Notes: a model not told the origin generated them from the letters alone. Counted from the first letter of the stretch, positions 1 to 9,453 are shown. The stretch is DNA of 64,000 bases from an uncultured Bacteroidia bacterium (GCA_938005475.1 CALLNY010000018.1:36221-100220); one strand, 5' to 3'. Made by a program: numbers and translations.

Positions 1-285
1 AAAAGAGAATTTAAATCAAGCAGAGTTGTAGGTAGTTTTTGGTTTCCTACTAAAATGATTTTAACGGAATTCGACGTTACATTAGAAAAAAAATATTGGA
101 CAGGAAAAGAAGTAACAACTATAAACTATAAAAACATTGGAGCAGTGAATATTAAATCAGGATTAATATACGGCGACATTCTCATTGAAAGTACAGGGGG
201 GCAAACCATTGAAGCGAAAGGATTTAGCAATTCTGACTTAATTACCATAAAAGAAATCATTGATGAAGGTAGGAGAAGATCCTAA
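1..285 (+). CDS. PH-domain-like protein, C-terminal part (5' end outside window)
   Basis: The reading frame is open from base 1 and ends with TAA at 283-285, so only the last 94 or so residues are present and the true start lies to the left. The visible part alternates short hydrophobic beta-strand-like segments (for example VTTINYKNIGAVNIKSG, then GDILIESTGG and TIEAKGF) and ends in a helix (LITIKEIIDEGRRRS). This is the shape of a small bacterial PH-like domain, which usually sits at the end of a membrane or cytoplasmic protein of unknown role. hemW begins inside its last codons, which suggests cotranscription. Function is unknown and the PH assignment is by fold pattern only. Confidence 0.6.
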   Translation, partial: KREFKSSRVVGSFWFPTKMILTEFDVTLEKKYWTGKEVTTINYKNIGAVNIKSGLIYGDILIESTGGQTIEAKGFSNSDLITIKEIIDEGRRRS

Positions 286-1381
286 AAAAACTGCAGGTAT
301 TTACGTACATATCCCTTTTTGTCATAAAGCTTGTTCTTATTGTGATTTTTATTTTTCCGTACAAAAAAAATACATTCCGACTTTTATAGATGCCATTTTA
401 AAAGAAATCGAACTAAGAAAAGATTTTTTTCAAAATCAAGAAATTATACAGACCTTGTACCTGGGTGGAGGTACTCCTAGTATTTTACATCTATCACATT
501 TAAATAAAATTTATTCAAGAATTTTAAATAATTTTAAAAATTTAAAATTACAAGAAGTTACAATAGAAGCAAATCCTGAAGATATAACGTTAGAGAAACT
601 TCATTTTTGGCAAGCCATCGGTATTAATAGAATTAGTTTAGGGGTACAGAGTATTCATGAAGAGGAATTACAATTCATGAAAAGAAATCATACTAATAAT
701 CAAACACTTCAAGCATTAGAACTAATAAATAAAAGTGATATAAATAATTTTAACATAGATATAATTTACGGACTACCTAATAGTAGCATTTCCAAATTAG
801 AGAAAACGCTTCAAACCCTTATAACCTTTAATCCAACTCATTTCTCTTGTTATGCTTTAACCATTGAACCTAATACTTTATTAAACCATCAGTATCAAAA
901 AAAACAATTTCATATCATAGAAGAACATTATTTACAACAGTACGATTTTATTGTAAAATATTTGGATAGTTATGGTTACCATCGTTATGAACTTTCCAAT
1001 TTTGCTAAAACTGGCTATATTTCTCTACATAACTCCTCCTACTGGAAACATAATCCTTATTTAGGATTAGGACCTTCAGCCCATAGTTTGTATGATAAGC
1101 AAAGATCCGCTAATATTGCTAATTTACATCAATATTCAGAAAAATTACATTCTAATGAACTACCTATTGCTTTTTATGAAAAATTAAATAGCGAGCAAAT
1201 TCACATAGAAGAAATTATGTTTGCTATTCGTCAGAATCTGGGTATCAAAGTACACGATTTACCAGAAAATTTACTTTTAGATTGGTATAAAAAGGAATAC
1301 ATCTATTTAGAAAATAACAAAATATTTTTTACCAATAAAGGTTTAATGTTATCAGATTCCTTAATTTTGTATCTGATTTAA
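263..1381 (+). CDS. hemW: HemW-like radical SAM protein (coproporphyrinogen III oxidase-like, haem chaperone)
   Basis: Radical SAM protein of the HemN/HemW group. The iron-sulfur motif CHKACSYC (Cys20, Cys24, Cys27) follows YVHIPF, and the SAM-binding motif LGGGTPS lies near residue 70. Further HemW-like blocks are EANPEDIT, RISLGVQS, NIDIIYGLP and YELSNFAK. HemW proteins bind haem and are thought to deliver it to respiratory enzymes; they are commonly misannotated as oxygen-independent coproporphyrinogen oxidase. The length (372 aa) is normal. I chose ATG 263 because TTG 260 adds only one residue. It overlaps the previous gene by 23 bases. A haem-delivery role would suit the respiratory genes further along, but that is inference. 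Confidence 0.88.
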   Translation: MKVGEDPKKTAGIYVHIPFCHKACSYCDFYFSVQKKYIPTFIDAILKEIELRKDFFQNQEIIQTLYLGGGTPSILHLSHLNKIYSRILNNFKNLKLQEVTIEANPEDITLEKLHFWQAIGINRISLGVQSIHEEELQFMKRNHTNNQTLQALELINKSDINNFNIDIIYGLPNSSISKLEKTLQTLITFNPTHFSCYALTIEPNTLLNHQYQKKQFHIIEEHYLQQYDFIVKYLDSYGYHRYELSNFAKTGYISLHNSSYWKHNPYLGLGPSAHSLYDKQRSANIANLHQYSEKLHSNELPIAFYEKLNSEQIHIEEIMFAIRQNLGIKVHDLPENLLLDWYKKEYIYLENNKIFFTNKGLMLSDSLILYLI

Positions 1382-1389
1382 TAAAATAT

Positions 1390-2802
1390 ATGGGACGCTT
1401 TTTTGTTTTAAATGAAATGGATTTAGTGATGGGTCCCGTCTGGTTTTTTTTAATTATTTTAATTGCTTTCATTATCAGAGAAACAACCATTAAAGATAAT
1501 GAAATAAAAAAATACTTTTTACCCGGTTTAATAGTAAAGCTTATTGGAGCAATAGGTGTTTGTTTAGTTTATCAGTTTTATTACGATCCAAGGGCAGGTG
1601 GTGATACTATAGCATACTATTTGACCAGTAGTGGTATGTATAATGCTTTCTGGAAGGATCCTTTAGTCTATTTTTATTTAATTTTTATACCTGAAATACC
1701 CAAACAAGATTTCTTATTTCAAAATTATGAATTCTATTATACTTATTGTCGTTCAATGCCTTATTTTTTCAATTTCTCCGCCTATAATGTAGCTCGTTTA
1801 GCTGGAGTGGTTTCCTTGCCTGCTTTTAATTCCTACATTGCCATGTCCTTACTTTTTGCCGCTATTTCTTATATTGGTGTTTGGCATTTTTATCGTGTTT
1901 TCTTATACTATTTCCCAAAATTACATAAACAATTCGCAATTGCTATTTTATTTATACCTTCTGTTTTCTTTTGGGGTTCTGGAATACTCAAAGATACTAT
2001 AACTTTTGCAAGCCTTGGTATGATTACCTATAACCTCTTTGCAATTTTTATCCTGCGAAAAAATATCCCATTAAACATAATCATTTTTATTTATTGTGCT
2101 TTTTTAATCATCAAAATCAAAGCTTACATTCTTTTTTCTTATTTACCACTTTCCTTCTTTTGGTTATTCCCAGATGCACTTAACAATCTTGCGTCAAAAA
2201 GATTTCGTTTTATCATTAAGCCTTTAGTTTATGGAATAACCTTCACCATGCTTCCATTTTCTCTAACTATCTTGGGACAATTCAATCAAAAATTTTCCGC
2301 AGAAAATGTACTAGAATCTGCCAAAGTACACCAAACAGACCTTAAACAAGACATTTATTACCATGGAGCAGGAAGAACAGGTTCTAGATTTGATATTGGA
2401 TACTTTGATGGAAGTTTTTCTAGCTTTGTTCAAGTTGCTCCACAAGCCGTTATTGCTACCTTCTTTAGACCTTTTTTATGGGAAGCTAATAACCCTGTTA
2501 TGCTGCTAGCCGCTTTAGAATCCCTATGGATGACCTACCTTTTCTTAAATATTTTAATCAAATTTGGTTTTAAAGGATTTTATTATGCGCTTAAAAACAA
2601 TCCATTCATTCAATTTGGTTTCATTTATGCCTTATCTTTTGGATTTTTTGTAGGATTTACTACGCCCGTGTTCGGTTCATTAGTTAGATATAAAATACCC
2701 GCTTTACCTTTCTTCGTCGCTTCTCTCTATGCTGTTACTTATTATGCTCAAGAAAATTATGACCCTAATTACCTTAAATCTCCTCAAAACACCATTAACT
2801 AA
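1390..2802 (+). CDS. polytopic inner membrane protein, unknown function
   Basis: A 470-residue protein with roughly ten hydrophobic segments, the first at about residues 12-30, separated by short loops. A hydrophilic loop near residues 290-345 carries QDIYYHGAGRTGSRFDIGYF. Another early loop has YYDPRAGGDTIAYY, an acidic stretch after the second membrane segment, a position where GT-C-type glycosyltransferases often keep catalytic acids. That similarity is suggestive only. It lies 8 bases after hemW, and the next membrane protein begins inside its end, so the three are probably one transcript. I do not recognise the family. Candidate roles are polysaccharide or lipid glycosylation or polymerisation. 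Confidence 0.7.
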   Translation: MGRFFVLNEMDLVMGPVWFFLIILIAFIIRETTIKDNEIKKYFLPGLIVKLIGAIGVCLVYQFYYDPRAGGDTIAYYLTSSGMYNAFWKDPLVYFYLIFIPEIPKQDFLFQNYEFYYTYCRSMPYFFNFSAYNVARLAGVVSLPAFNSYIAMSLLFAAISYIGVWHFYRVFLYYFPKLHKQFAIAILFIPSVFFWGSGILKDTITFASLGMITYNLFAIFILRKNIPLNIIIFIYCAFLIIKIKAYILFSYLPLSFFWLFPDALNNLASKRFRFIIKPLVYGITFTMLPFSLTILGQFNQKFSAENVLESAKVHQTDLKQDIYYHGAGRTGSRFDIGYFDGSFSSFVQVAPQAVIATFFRPFLWEANNPVMLLAALESLWMTYLFLNILIKFGFKGFYYALKNNPFIQFGFIYALSFGFFVGFTTPVFGSLVRYKIPALPFFVASLYAVTYYAQENYDPNYLKSPQNTIN

Positions 2803-4156
2803 ACAATTTCTCCTTATTATTGTACTTTTTTTAGCCTCTTTATGGATTGTTCTACCTGAGAAACAGCAACCCATCGGTAAACGCCATCAAGACCTCATCG
2901 CTCACCAACTTATTACCTATAATCTATGGAACCAATTCGGATTCTCTCACTACCATGGTGGACTAATTTTAACTTACCCCAACCCTGGTGATTTACATCT
3001 CAAGGCAGACCCTCTCCAAACCGCTAAAAACTCCAAAGGTGAATTTTTTTACTGCTCCTATCCCCCTTTTACTTTTTATTCTACCTACTTCATACTAAAA
3101 ATTTTTCATCTCCCTATTGATGAGTTTAGTATTTACTCAATTGCCTCATTTTTCTTATTCCTCAATATCATTGCATTGTTCCTTATCTTCAAGGAATATG
3201 CCTTTTTACCTATAACCTCTTATCTATTTCTACCTAATGTTTTATGGTTTCATCACAACGTATGGTTTGTCGATATCCAAGTCATTACTTTTATTCTTTG
3301 GGCTTTTTACTTTTCCATGAAATCGCTTACAGGTTTCCTAATCTGCATTTTTGGAGCTTGCTTTACAGAATGGTGGGGAATCCTATTTGCTTTATCCTTC
3401 TTATTCTACCTCAAATTCCTAAATTACAAAAAAAATTCATTCAATATATTACCCATTGGAAAGGCTATTGTCAATAATCCTTACTATCCTATCCTAATCC
3501 TTATCACAGTCGCATCTGCATTTTCTTTATTTCTAACTATCAACATCTTATCTACCGGAACAGAATTTTTTAGCGGAATCTATGAAAGATTTATTGTAAG
3601 ATTCGGTATTGATAACCAACAAAAGGACTATTTTTCAAGATTTCAACTCAAAACTTATATCTTCATTACCTGGTACTACTTGCGTAATTATTTACCTATT
3701 ACTTCCCTAATTACAACACTTTACCTATGGTTTTCTTTTAAAAACCATAAAAATTTAATTAACTTTTTATTTACATTAAGCCCCTTATGGCTCTCCATAT
3801 TCCTACATCATCTTATTCTAATCAATTGGACTGCCGTTCATGATTTCTCTGTACTTAAATCTTCTATCCTAATTCCTTTTGGCGTTTTCTTTATTATTAA
3901 AATAATACCCCCCCACAAAAAATGGATACTCTTTATCAATTTTGCAATCTTTATTTCTAGCCAAATATACTTGTACTTTAAACACTCTAACGTAGAAAGA
4001 AATACCCATTATCAGAAAATAGCTTCTTGCATCAAAACTCATTATAAACTAAACGAAGTAGCTAAAGCTAATTATTTTAATCAACCAATCACTTACTTAT
4101 GGTGGAAAGCAGAAAGAAACGTTGTACGGGATAGTATGGTCTATCAATGTAAATAA
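2759..4156 (+). CDS. polytopic inner membrane protein, unknown function (GT-C-like architecture)
   Basis: A 465-residue integral membrane protein. One membrane segment near the N terminus (FLLIIVLFLASLWIVL) is followed by a roughly 80-residue polar loop containing KRHQDLIAHQLI and YNLWNQFGFSHYHGG, then eight or so further segments and a short soluble C-terminal tail with Cys residues. This order (helix, first large periplasmic loop, many helices) is the one seen in GT-C lipid-linked sugar transferases, but no diagnostic DD or DE motif is evident. Three in-frame ATGs lie at 2729, 2744 and 2759. I prefer 2759 because the earlier ones only extend into the upstream gene. It overlaps that gene by 44 bases in another frame and ends at a hairpin shared with nuoM. 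Confidence 0.68.
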   Translation: MTLITLNLLKTPLTKQFLLIIVLFLASLWIVLPEKQQPIGKRHQDLIAHQLITYNLWNQFGFSHYHGGLILTYPNPGDLHLKADPLQTAKNSKGEFFYCSYPPFTFYSTYFILKIFHLPIDEFSIYSIASFFLFLNIIALFLIFKEYAFLPITSYLFLPNVLWFHHNVWFVDIQVITFILWAFYFSMKSLTGFLICIFGACFTEWWGILFALSFLFYLKFLNYKKNSFNILPIGKAIVNNPYYPILILITVASAFSLFLTINILSTGTEFFSGIYERFIVRFGIDNQQKDYFSRFQLKTYIFITWYYLRNYLPITSLITTLYLWFSFKNHKNLINFLFTLSPLWLSIFLHHLILINWTAVHDFSVLKSSILIPFGVFFIIKIIPPHKKWILFINFAIFISSQIYLYFKHSNVERNTHYQKIASCIKTHYKLNEVAKANYFNQPITYLWWKAERNVVRDSMVYQCK

Positions 4157-4200
4157 AAATCCACCTTCTAATTTTACAAAGGCGGATTTCTAAACTTTTT
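4157..4200. terminator. two-way terminator between convergent genes
   Basis: The stem is 4157-4167 against 4179-4189 (AAATCC, one mismatch, CCTT, pairing with AAGG, GGATTT) around an 11-base loop. The A-rich left side and T-rich right side (cttttt at about 4195-4200) let it end both the rightward membrane-protein gene and the leftward nuoM. Confidence 0.65.
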
Positions 4201-4213
4201 GTATTTCTTGAAA

Positions 4214-5848
4214 TTAATTTAAACCTAACGAAGGAACTGCAATTTTAGATTGAAATACAGTCTGCACTATTACATCGGAACTTTTTCCAATTTCTGATAA
4301 AAAAGGCGTCGCATGAAAACCAATAATAAACATTAAAAGAACAAGTGGTAACAATACCCCTATTTCACTTCTACTTAAATCAGAAATTCCATGATTTTCT
4401 TTATGAATAATCTCTCCAAACATGACCCTTCTGAACATCCATAACATATAAACAGCCGCAATAATTACACCCGTTGTACTAATAACCACTATCCCATTAG
4501 ACACGTAATTAGATTTGAAAGCTCCCAATAAAATCAGAAATTCACCCACAAAACCATTCAATCCAGGAAGACCCACCGAAGCTAATGTGGAAAGCATGAA
4601 CATTAAAGTAAAAGTGGGCACTACTGCCGATATCCCTTGATATTTCTCTATTAATCGTGTATGCGTTCTGTCGTACATCATACCTACTAAAAAGAACAAA
4701 GCAGGAGTAGAAATACCATGATTTATCATCTGAAGAATTGCACCACGCATCGCCTCATTATTAAACGAAAAAATACCTATCACAATAAAACCCATATGCG
4801 CCACAGAAGAATAGGCTACCAACTTTTTCATATCAGGTTGTACCATCGCCGCCATCCCACCATAAATAATTCCTATCATCCCTAACCAACACATCGTACT
4901 TGCATAATATACCGATGCCGCAGGAAATAAAGGTAAACAAAATCTTACCAAACCATAAGTACCCATTTTTAATAATACCCCTGCTAAAATCACAGAACCT
5001 GCCGTAGGAGCCTGCGTGTGTGCGTCCGGCAACCACGTATGCAACGGAAACACTGGAACTTTAATCAAAAAACTTAACGCAAACGCTAAAAATAACCACT
5101 TCTCTACCCCAAATGGACTATATCCATTACTAGATAACCATGCTTGTATTTGTGTATAACCCTTTGTTATCGCAATAAAATCCGTTGTAAATGTACCATT
5201 TTTTAATGCATTTCCCGCTATATAACCCAAAAATAATATCGCCACTAACATCACAAAAGAACCTACCAACGTGTACAAAAAAAATTTAACCGCCGCATAA
5301 ACCCTCGCCTGTACTTCTCTCCCTAATACCACCTGTGTTCCCTTACTACCCCACATACCAATCAAAAAATACATCGGAATTAGTCCCAATTCAAAAAAGA
5401 TATAAAACACTATTAAATCCAATGACAGAAATACCCCTAAAACCCCCACCTCTAATAAAAGCAACATAGAGTAGTAAGCCTTGACTTTGTCATCAATAGC
5501 ATTCATAGAATACCATATGGACAAAACAAAAAGGAAAGTAGTCAATAACACTAAATAAATTGATACTCCATCTACTCCTGTAATAAAATTAACATCATAA
5601 TAAATATATCCCAAATTAGCCTTTAACCAAACATATGCAGATTTAAATACATAATCTCCCGCCGCATCTATTGTGCTATGTTTTTGATACTCATAATAAA
5701 TAAAGACTGATAATAAAAAAGTTAGGATTGTAATGACTAATGCAATATATTTTGCCTGATGTTTTCCTAACACCAATATAAAAGGTACACCTACAATAGG
5801 CAAAAATATAAGAACGTTTAATAGTAAACTAACGGTTTCTTTTTCCAT
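4214..5848 (-). CDS. nuoM: NADH-quinone oxidoreductase subunit M (proton-pumping antiporter-like subunit)
   Basis: Membrane subunit of complex I, about 14 transmembrane helices, 544 residues (normal length). Hallmarks read directly: ELGLIPMYFLIGMWG with the conserved Glu in TM5, and KVPVFPLHTWLPDAHTQAP followed by AGVLLKMGTYGL, which carry the pumping Lys residues and the broken-helix region. Further motifs are AYSSVAHMGF and LPGLNGFVGEFLIL. It converts quinone-reduction energy into proton translocation together with NuoL and NuoN. Unusually, no other nuo gene adjoins it: the flanking genes on both sides point the opposite way. Either the rest of the complex is encoded elsewhere, or this is one member of a dispersed or duplicated set. 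A TAnnTTTG box lies about 25 bases upstream. Confidence 0.93.
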   Translation of the reverse strand: MEKETVSLLLNVLIFLPIVGVPFILVLGKHQAKYIALVITILTFLLSVFIYYEYQKHSTIDAAGDYVFKSAYVWLKANLGYIYYDVNFITGVDGVSIYLVLLTTFLFVLSIWYSMNAIDDKVKAYYSMLLLLEVGVLGVFLSLDLIVFYIFFELGLIPMYFLIGMWGSKGTQVVLGREVQARVYAAVKFFLYTLVGSFVMLVAILFLGYIAGNALKNGTFTTDFIAITKGYTQIQAWLSSNGYSPFGVEKWLFLAFALSFLIKVPVFPLHTWLPDAHTQAPTAGSVILAGVLLKMGTYGLVRFCLPLFPAASVYYASTMCWLGMIGIIYGGMAAMVQPDMKKLVAYSSVAHMGFIVIGIFSFNNEAMRGAILQMINHGISTPALFFLVGMMYDRTHTRLIEKYQGISAVVPTFTLMFMLSTLASVGLPGLNGFVGEFLILLGAFKSNYVSNGIVVISTTGVIIAAVYMLWMFRRVMFGEIIHKENHGISDLSRSEIGVLLPLVLLMFIIGFHATPFLSEIGKSSDVIVQTVFQSKIAVPSLGLN

Positions 5849-5872
5849 TTACAATACCAAAATTTCAATGGG

Positions 5873-5880
5873 CAAAGATA
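5873..5880 (-). promoter_or_regulatory. candidate -7 box for nuoM
   Basis: On the minus strand the sequence is TATCTTTG followed by C, matching the Bacteroidota -7 consensus TAnnTTTG. No good TTG is found 19-20 bases further upstream, so the call is tentative. Confidence 0.4.
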
Positions 5881-5962
5881 AATACATTTGATTTTGATTT
5901 CCTAATTTTTTTTGTAAAATTTTTATCCCTCAAACAAATTCATTTATTATATAAAAGTTTTC

Positions 5963-5970
5963 TATTTTTG
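5963..5970 (+). promoter_or_regulatory. candidate -7 box for the secreted-protein/lipoprotein pair
   Basis: TATTTTTG followed by C, 15 bases before ATG 5986, matches TAnnTTTG. The -33 element is not obvious in this AT-rich region. Confidence 0.38.
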
Positions 5971-5985
5971 CATGCCTAAACCAAT

Positions 5986-6579
5986 ATGAAATCATTATTA
6001 TTTGTACTCTACCAATTTTCTTTTTTAAGCTTGATGGCTCAATTTCAACTCGGAACCTACGTCTCGGATAAAACTAAAGAAATTTTGGTCATTCACCATC
6101 AGGATAGCTTAATGCTTCTAAATCCCAAAACTAAAAAAATATTTATAAAAAAAGAACCTCTCTTCTATACAAGTTCTGACAATAAAGACACGCTAAAATT
6201 AACTATTATTGGAGACCTAATCAAAGACAATTACCTCGGCATAAGAGCATCTGATAACCCTAAAAGAATGTTTGATTTTTTTGATGAAAATACCAAAGCC
6301 GCTTATAGTTATATGTATTTCATTAAAGAAAACTTAAATACTTCTTTCACAAACTTTGAAACAGGACATATTATAAAAATTGATGTTTCTAAAAATTCTT
6401 TTACCCTAAAAACAAACTCTAAAAAAGAATCTAACTATAAAATCTATACTATTGACTATCCCAACCACAAAATCGTTATTTGGAATAATAAAAAGCAAAA
6501 AGAAGAAATCCTTTTCAAACTAGCCTATAGAAGTATTATCCTTGAATATAAAGGAAAAAAATACCATCTCTCCGAATGA
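5986..6579 (+). CDS. hypothetical secreted protein
   Basis: A 197-residue protein with an N-terminal signal peptide (MKSLLFVLYQFSFLSLMAQ, probable cleavage after MAQ). The remainder is polar and Lys-rich with alternating hydrophobic residues, consistent with a small beta-rich periplasmic or surface protein. There are no cysteines for a lipobox and no T9SS sorting domain. Its stop codon overlaps the start of the next gene (ATGA), so the two are probably translated together. I do not recognise a family; nothing in the context fixes a role. Confidence 0.6.
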   Translation: MKSLLFVLYQFSFLSLMAQFQLGTYVSDKTKEILVIHHQDSLMLLNPKTKKIFIKKEPLFYTSSDNKDTLKLTIIGDLIKDNYLGIRASDNPKRMFDFFDENTKAAYSYMYFIKENLNTSFTNFETGHIIKIDVSKNSFTLKTNSKKESNYKIYTIDYPNHKIVIWNNKKQKEEILFKLAYRSIILEYKGKKYHLSE

Positions 6580-7787
6580 CTTCTTTTTACCCAACAATTA
6601 AAATATATAGTTTTATCATTTTAGGACTCCTATTATTGCGTTGTCAATCTAATTTACCTTCTAAACAAGAAGTTCTTTTAGAAAATTTTATTCGTTCCAT
6701 ACCCAAAGAAGAACGAACGGTTTTCCAAAACTATCGTCGTATATGGCTTTATTTAGCGAATACTTTCGCAAACGGTGATTTACCCTCGCATGATAACTTT
6801 TATTCTCTATTCCATTACAATATAAACGAAGAGAAATTCCTATTAAGAAAAATGCTCACCAAAGATTCCTTATGGAACCCCTATGCTATTGAATGTTTAG
6901 ATACCCTAATCAAAAGCCAGTATCAACAAAATAACTATCAATCCGCAGGTCTAAAACTTGAATTTCAATATTCTGAAACTGACAGCGGTAGTAAATATAA
7001 TAGCCGATTTAAAGGAATTATTCACTACGCCAATACTTCTAAATATGTTCAAAAAGATTACTTCCCTAAATATGTCCATGAAATTTACCCTATTCCTTTG
7101 ATGTTAGATCTTACCGCTCCTAAAAAAGCCAAAACTTTTTTCTTCGTAGATTTTGATGAAGTTCAAGCATTAGACTCCATTTATAATGAATTTGCGTTCC
7201 AAATTTTATATAATGTTCGTTGGTTTTCACAACCTTTAATGGATACTATCCTATTCCGTAAATTTATTCCTTTTGAAGAAAAAAATATCTTTTTACAAGA
7301 GTACTATCGCATCGTCAAATTACAACAAATGTGCAATATGCCTGAAGAAGACTGGCAACACCGCTCCGTTAGACCCGTCCTTGATGCGCTTATCATTATT
7401 CTTGCCAAACAATTATTTGAACATCCTAATCCGTGGGAAATTACAGGTTTAAGCCCTGAACTTATTCATTTAGGTTTTATTACCCTCGCAAACCAATGGA
7501 CTAACATAAGCCCCTGGCTTCATCATTATATTTCCTCCTCTTTACAAAATATCTTTCATTTCTATTATCCCGAATCTCAAATTATTCTAAAACTTCCCGC
7601 AGGAAAAAACAGTATCAGAAGAAAATCTAACGCAGAACCCATCCTTATTGCCCCTATCAAACTTATTTACAAACACCCCAAACAACCTATTCAAGAAATA
7701 TGGATATCTTTGCCCATCACCCCAAAAAATTACCCAACCTTAAAAATCCTAAAAAAAAAATTTCATACTCTATCTCCTAATCGCTAA
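6576..7787 (+). CDS. hypothetical lipoprotein
   Basis: A 403-residue protein whose N terminus has a hydrophobic stretch ending in LLLLRC. This is an acceptable though slightly unusual lipobox (Arg before the Cys), with Cys at about residue 23. The mature part is rich in aromatic residues, with segments such as SIPKEERTVFQNYRRIWLYL and PYAIECLDTLIKSQYQQ that look helical. No catalytic motif is recognised. It is translationally coupled to the secreted protein before it (ATGA overlap). A 46-base gap with a possible promoter separates it from the next membrane protein. Lineage-restricted Bacteroidota lipoprotein is the best description. Confidence 0.58.
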   Translation: MTSFYPTIKIYSFIILGLLLLRCQSNLPSKQEVLLENFIRSIPKEERTVFQNYRRIWLYLANTFANGDLPSHDNFYSLFHYNINEEKFLLRKMLTKDSLWNPYAIECLDTLIKSQYQQNNYQSAGLKLEFQYSETDSGSKYNSRFKGIIHYANTSKYVQKDYFPKYVHEIYPIPLMLDLTAPKKAKTFFFVDFDEVQALDSIYNEFAFQILYNVRWFSQPLMDTILFRKFIPFEEKNIFLQEYYRIVKLQQMCNMPEEDWQHRSVRPVLDALIIILAKQLFEHPNPWEITGLSPELIHLGFITLANQWTNISPWLHHYISSSLQNIFHFYYPESQIILKLPAGKNSIRRKSNAEPILIAPIKLIYKHPKQPIQEIWISLPITPKNYPTLKILKKKFHTLSPNR

Positions 7788-7833
7788 TAATTTTTTTATC
7801 TATGTATACCTTGAATTCATTATTTTTGTCTAT

Positions 7834-9453
7834 ATGAAATCTCATTCCCTTCACTCATCCAACCTTTATAAACTTTTGCTTTTTCTTCTAATAGCTGTTA
7901 TTGCTTCATGGGGGTATAATTTTGGCAGAGGAGACCAAGCCGAGATCATTCCTTATGCTATGTATCTGAACGGAAAATGGACTAAAAACTTACCTCTTTT
8001 CATACAAAATATCCAATCTTATTTTCCCAATGAACGTTTTGCTATTGCTTATTTAATCGCTTTGTGGGGAGACTATATTCCCTACGGTGTCCTTTTATTG
8101 CATCTGGTTACTACTTTTTACTTGTTGTTAGGAATTTACCAAATAGCCCAATTTTTTTTAAAAGACTATCTTGCCTTTTGCGTCGTTTGGTTAATAATGT
8201 TACCGTTATGGGGAGTTAACTGGGGTGGTAATGAGTTGTATTACAATAACTTTCAAGCATCCACCCTATCCAAAACCATTGCTACCTGGGGCATATATTA
8301 CTTCCTAAAAAATCACTTTTCCAAAGCCTTTTATTTTTTCCTGTTTGCTACAATTTTTCATCTCCTTGCTGGTTTACAAATTGGATTTCTGTTATTCGGT
8401 AGTTATGTATTCCCAAACCTCCTACAACAAAAAAAATTCCCCCAAATTTACCTTTCACAAGTCCTATTTTTTTTATTTGCTCTAACTTACGCTCTGACCA
8501 TGAAATTAGATATGGACAGCGGTATGCCCATCCTCTCTGATTTACAATATTTCGAGGCAATGTTCTACTGGAAATTCAACGAACATTATGTACCATTAGA
8601 CGCACCTATTATCGGAATTTTACTCTATTTTTTATCTGTTTTAGCAATGTTGTACTACTTCAAACATCACAAATATCTCAATACATTTTTAATGTTACAA
8701 CTTACAGGTATTTTTATCTATCTCATTGGATTTTATATTTTTAACTCTAATCTAATTACATCCTTACAATGGTTAAAAACCACTCTTTGGATAAAACTCT
8801 TTGGTATGATTGCTTTTGTAGGAATCTTGGATAATTATTCGAAAAAAGTAAACTTCAGTCGTTGGCTCTTAATTAACATTTTACTAATTCTTTTAGGGGC
8901 TATACTAATATTCAAATTTAATCGAATTTTTTTAGCTTTCGTATCCACAGGTACAATCTTTGCAATTATCCAAAAAAAGCTTAATGATAAATGGTTGGCA
9001 AGCATTTTACTGTTCATATCTTTCTGCGGGATTTACAATGCTCACCAAAGAATACCCCTTGACTTATTCTTTTTAGAAGACGATAGCATAAAACTTTGTC
9101 GTGAAATTCAAAAAATTTCTGAACCAATGCAAGTAATTGTACCTATTGATTTTACGCATTTAGAAAGCTACTGCGCTAAAAGTAGTTATGTAAACTTTAT
9201 TGCAACCCCTAAAAAAAATCAATATTTTGCTGAATACCTCAAAAGAATTCAAGAAGTTTATGGATTAACTCCACATCGTGCACCAATCAAAAAAGAAAAA
9301 GACCAAGCTAAACACCATTATATAAAAAAAAATTGGGAGGATTGGAAAAAATTAAAAGAAAATGGAGCTAGTCATTTAATAACAGAAGAAGTTACTTTTG
9401 ATGGAATAAAGCCTATAATTCAAACAGGCAAATGGTATTTATGGAAACTTTAA
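7834..9453 (+). CDS. polytopic membrane protein with C-terminal soluble domain, unknown function
   Basis: A 539-residue protein. After a first membrane segment (LLLFLLIAVIASWGYNFG) comes GRGDQAEIIPYAMYLNG, an acidic first periplasmic loop, then about ten membrane helices to roughly residue 410. A soluble tail of about 120 residues follows, with blocks such as MQVIVPIDFTHLESYC and RIQEVYGLTPHRAPIKK. The architecture (early acidic loop, helix bundle, soluble C-terminal domain) resembles GT-C glycosyltransferase-like proteins and recalls the two membrane proteins at 1390-4156. No family is confidently recognised. It is a single gene, with TATTTTTG at 7821-7828 just before the ATG as a possible promoter box. 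Confidence 0.65.
   Translation: MKSHSLHSSNLYKLLLFLLIAVIASWGYNFGRGDQAEIIPYAMYLNGKWTKNLPLFIQNIQSYFPNERFAIAYLIALWGDYIPYGVLLLHLVTTFYLLLGIYQIAQFFLKDYLAFCVVWLIMLPLWGVNWGGNELYYNNFQASTLSKTIATWGIYYFLKNHFSKAFYFFLFATIFHLLAGLQIGFLLFGSYVFPNLLQQKKFPQIYLSQVLFFLFALTYALTMKLDMDSGMPILSDLQYFEAMFYWKFNEHYVPLDAPIIGILLYFLSVLAMLYYFKHHKYLNTFLMLQLTGIFIYLIGFYIFNSNLITSLQWLKTTLWIKLFGMIAFVGILDNYSKKVNFSRWLLINILLILLGAILIFKFNRIFLAFVSTGTIFAIIQKKLNDKWLASILLFISFCGIYNAHQRIPLDLFFLEDDSIKLCREIQKISEPMQVIVPIDFTHLESYCAKSSYVNFIATPKKNQYFAEYLKRIQEVYGLTPHRAPIKKEKDQAKHHYIKKNWEDWKKLKENGASHLITEEVTFDGIKPIIQTGKWYLWKL

Noticed and set aside
8348..8560. Short open frames on the strand opposite to membrane and respiratory genes
   Set aside because: They lie inside recognised genes, have no family features and follow from low stop-codon density in AT-rich coding DNA read backwards.
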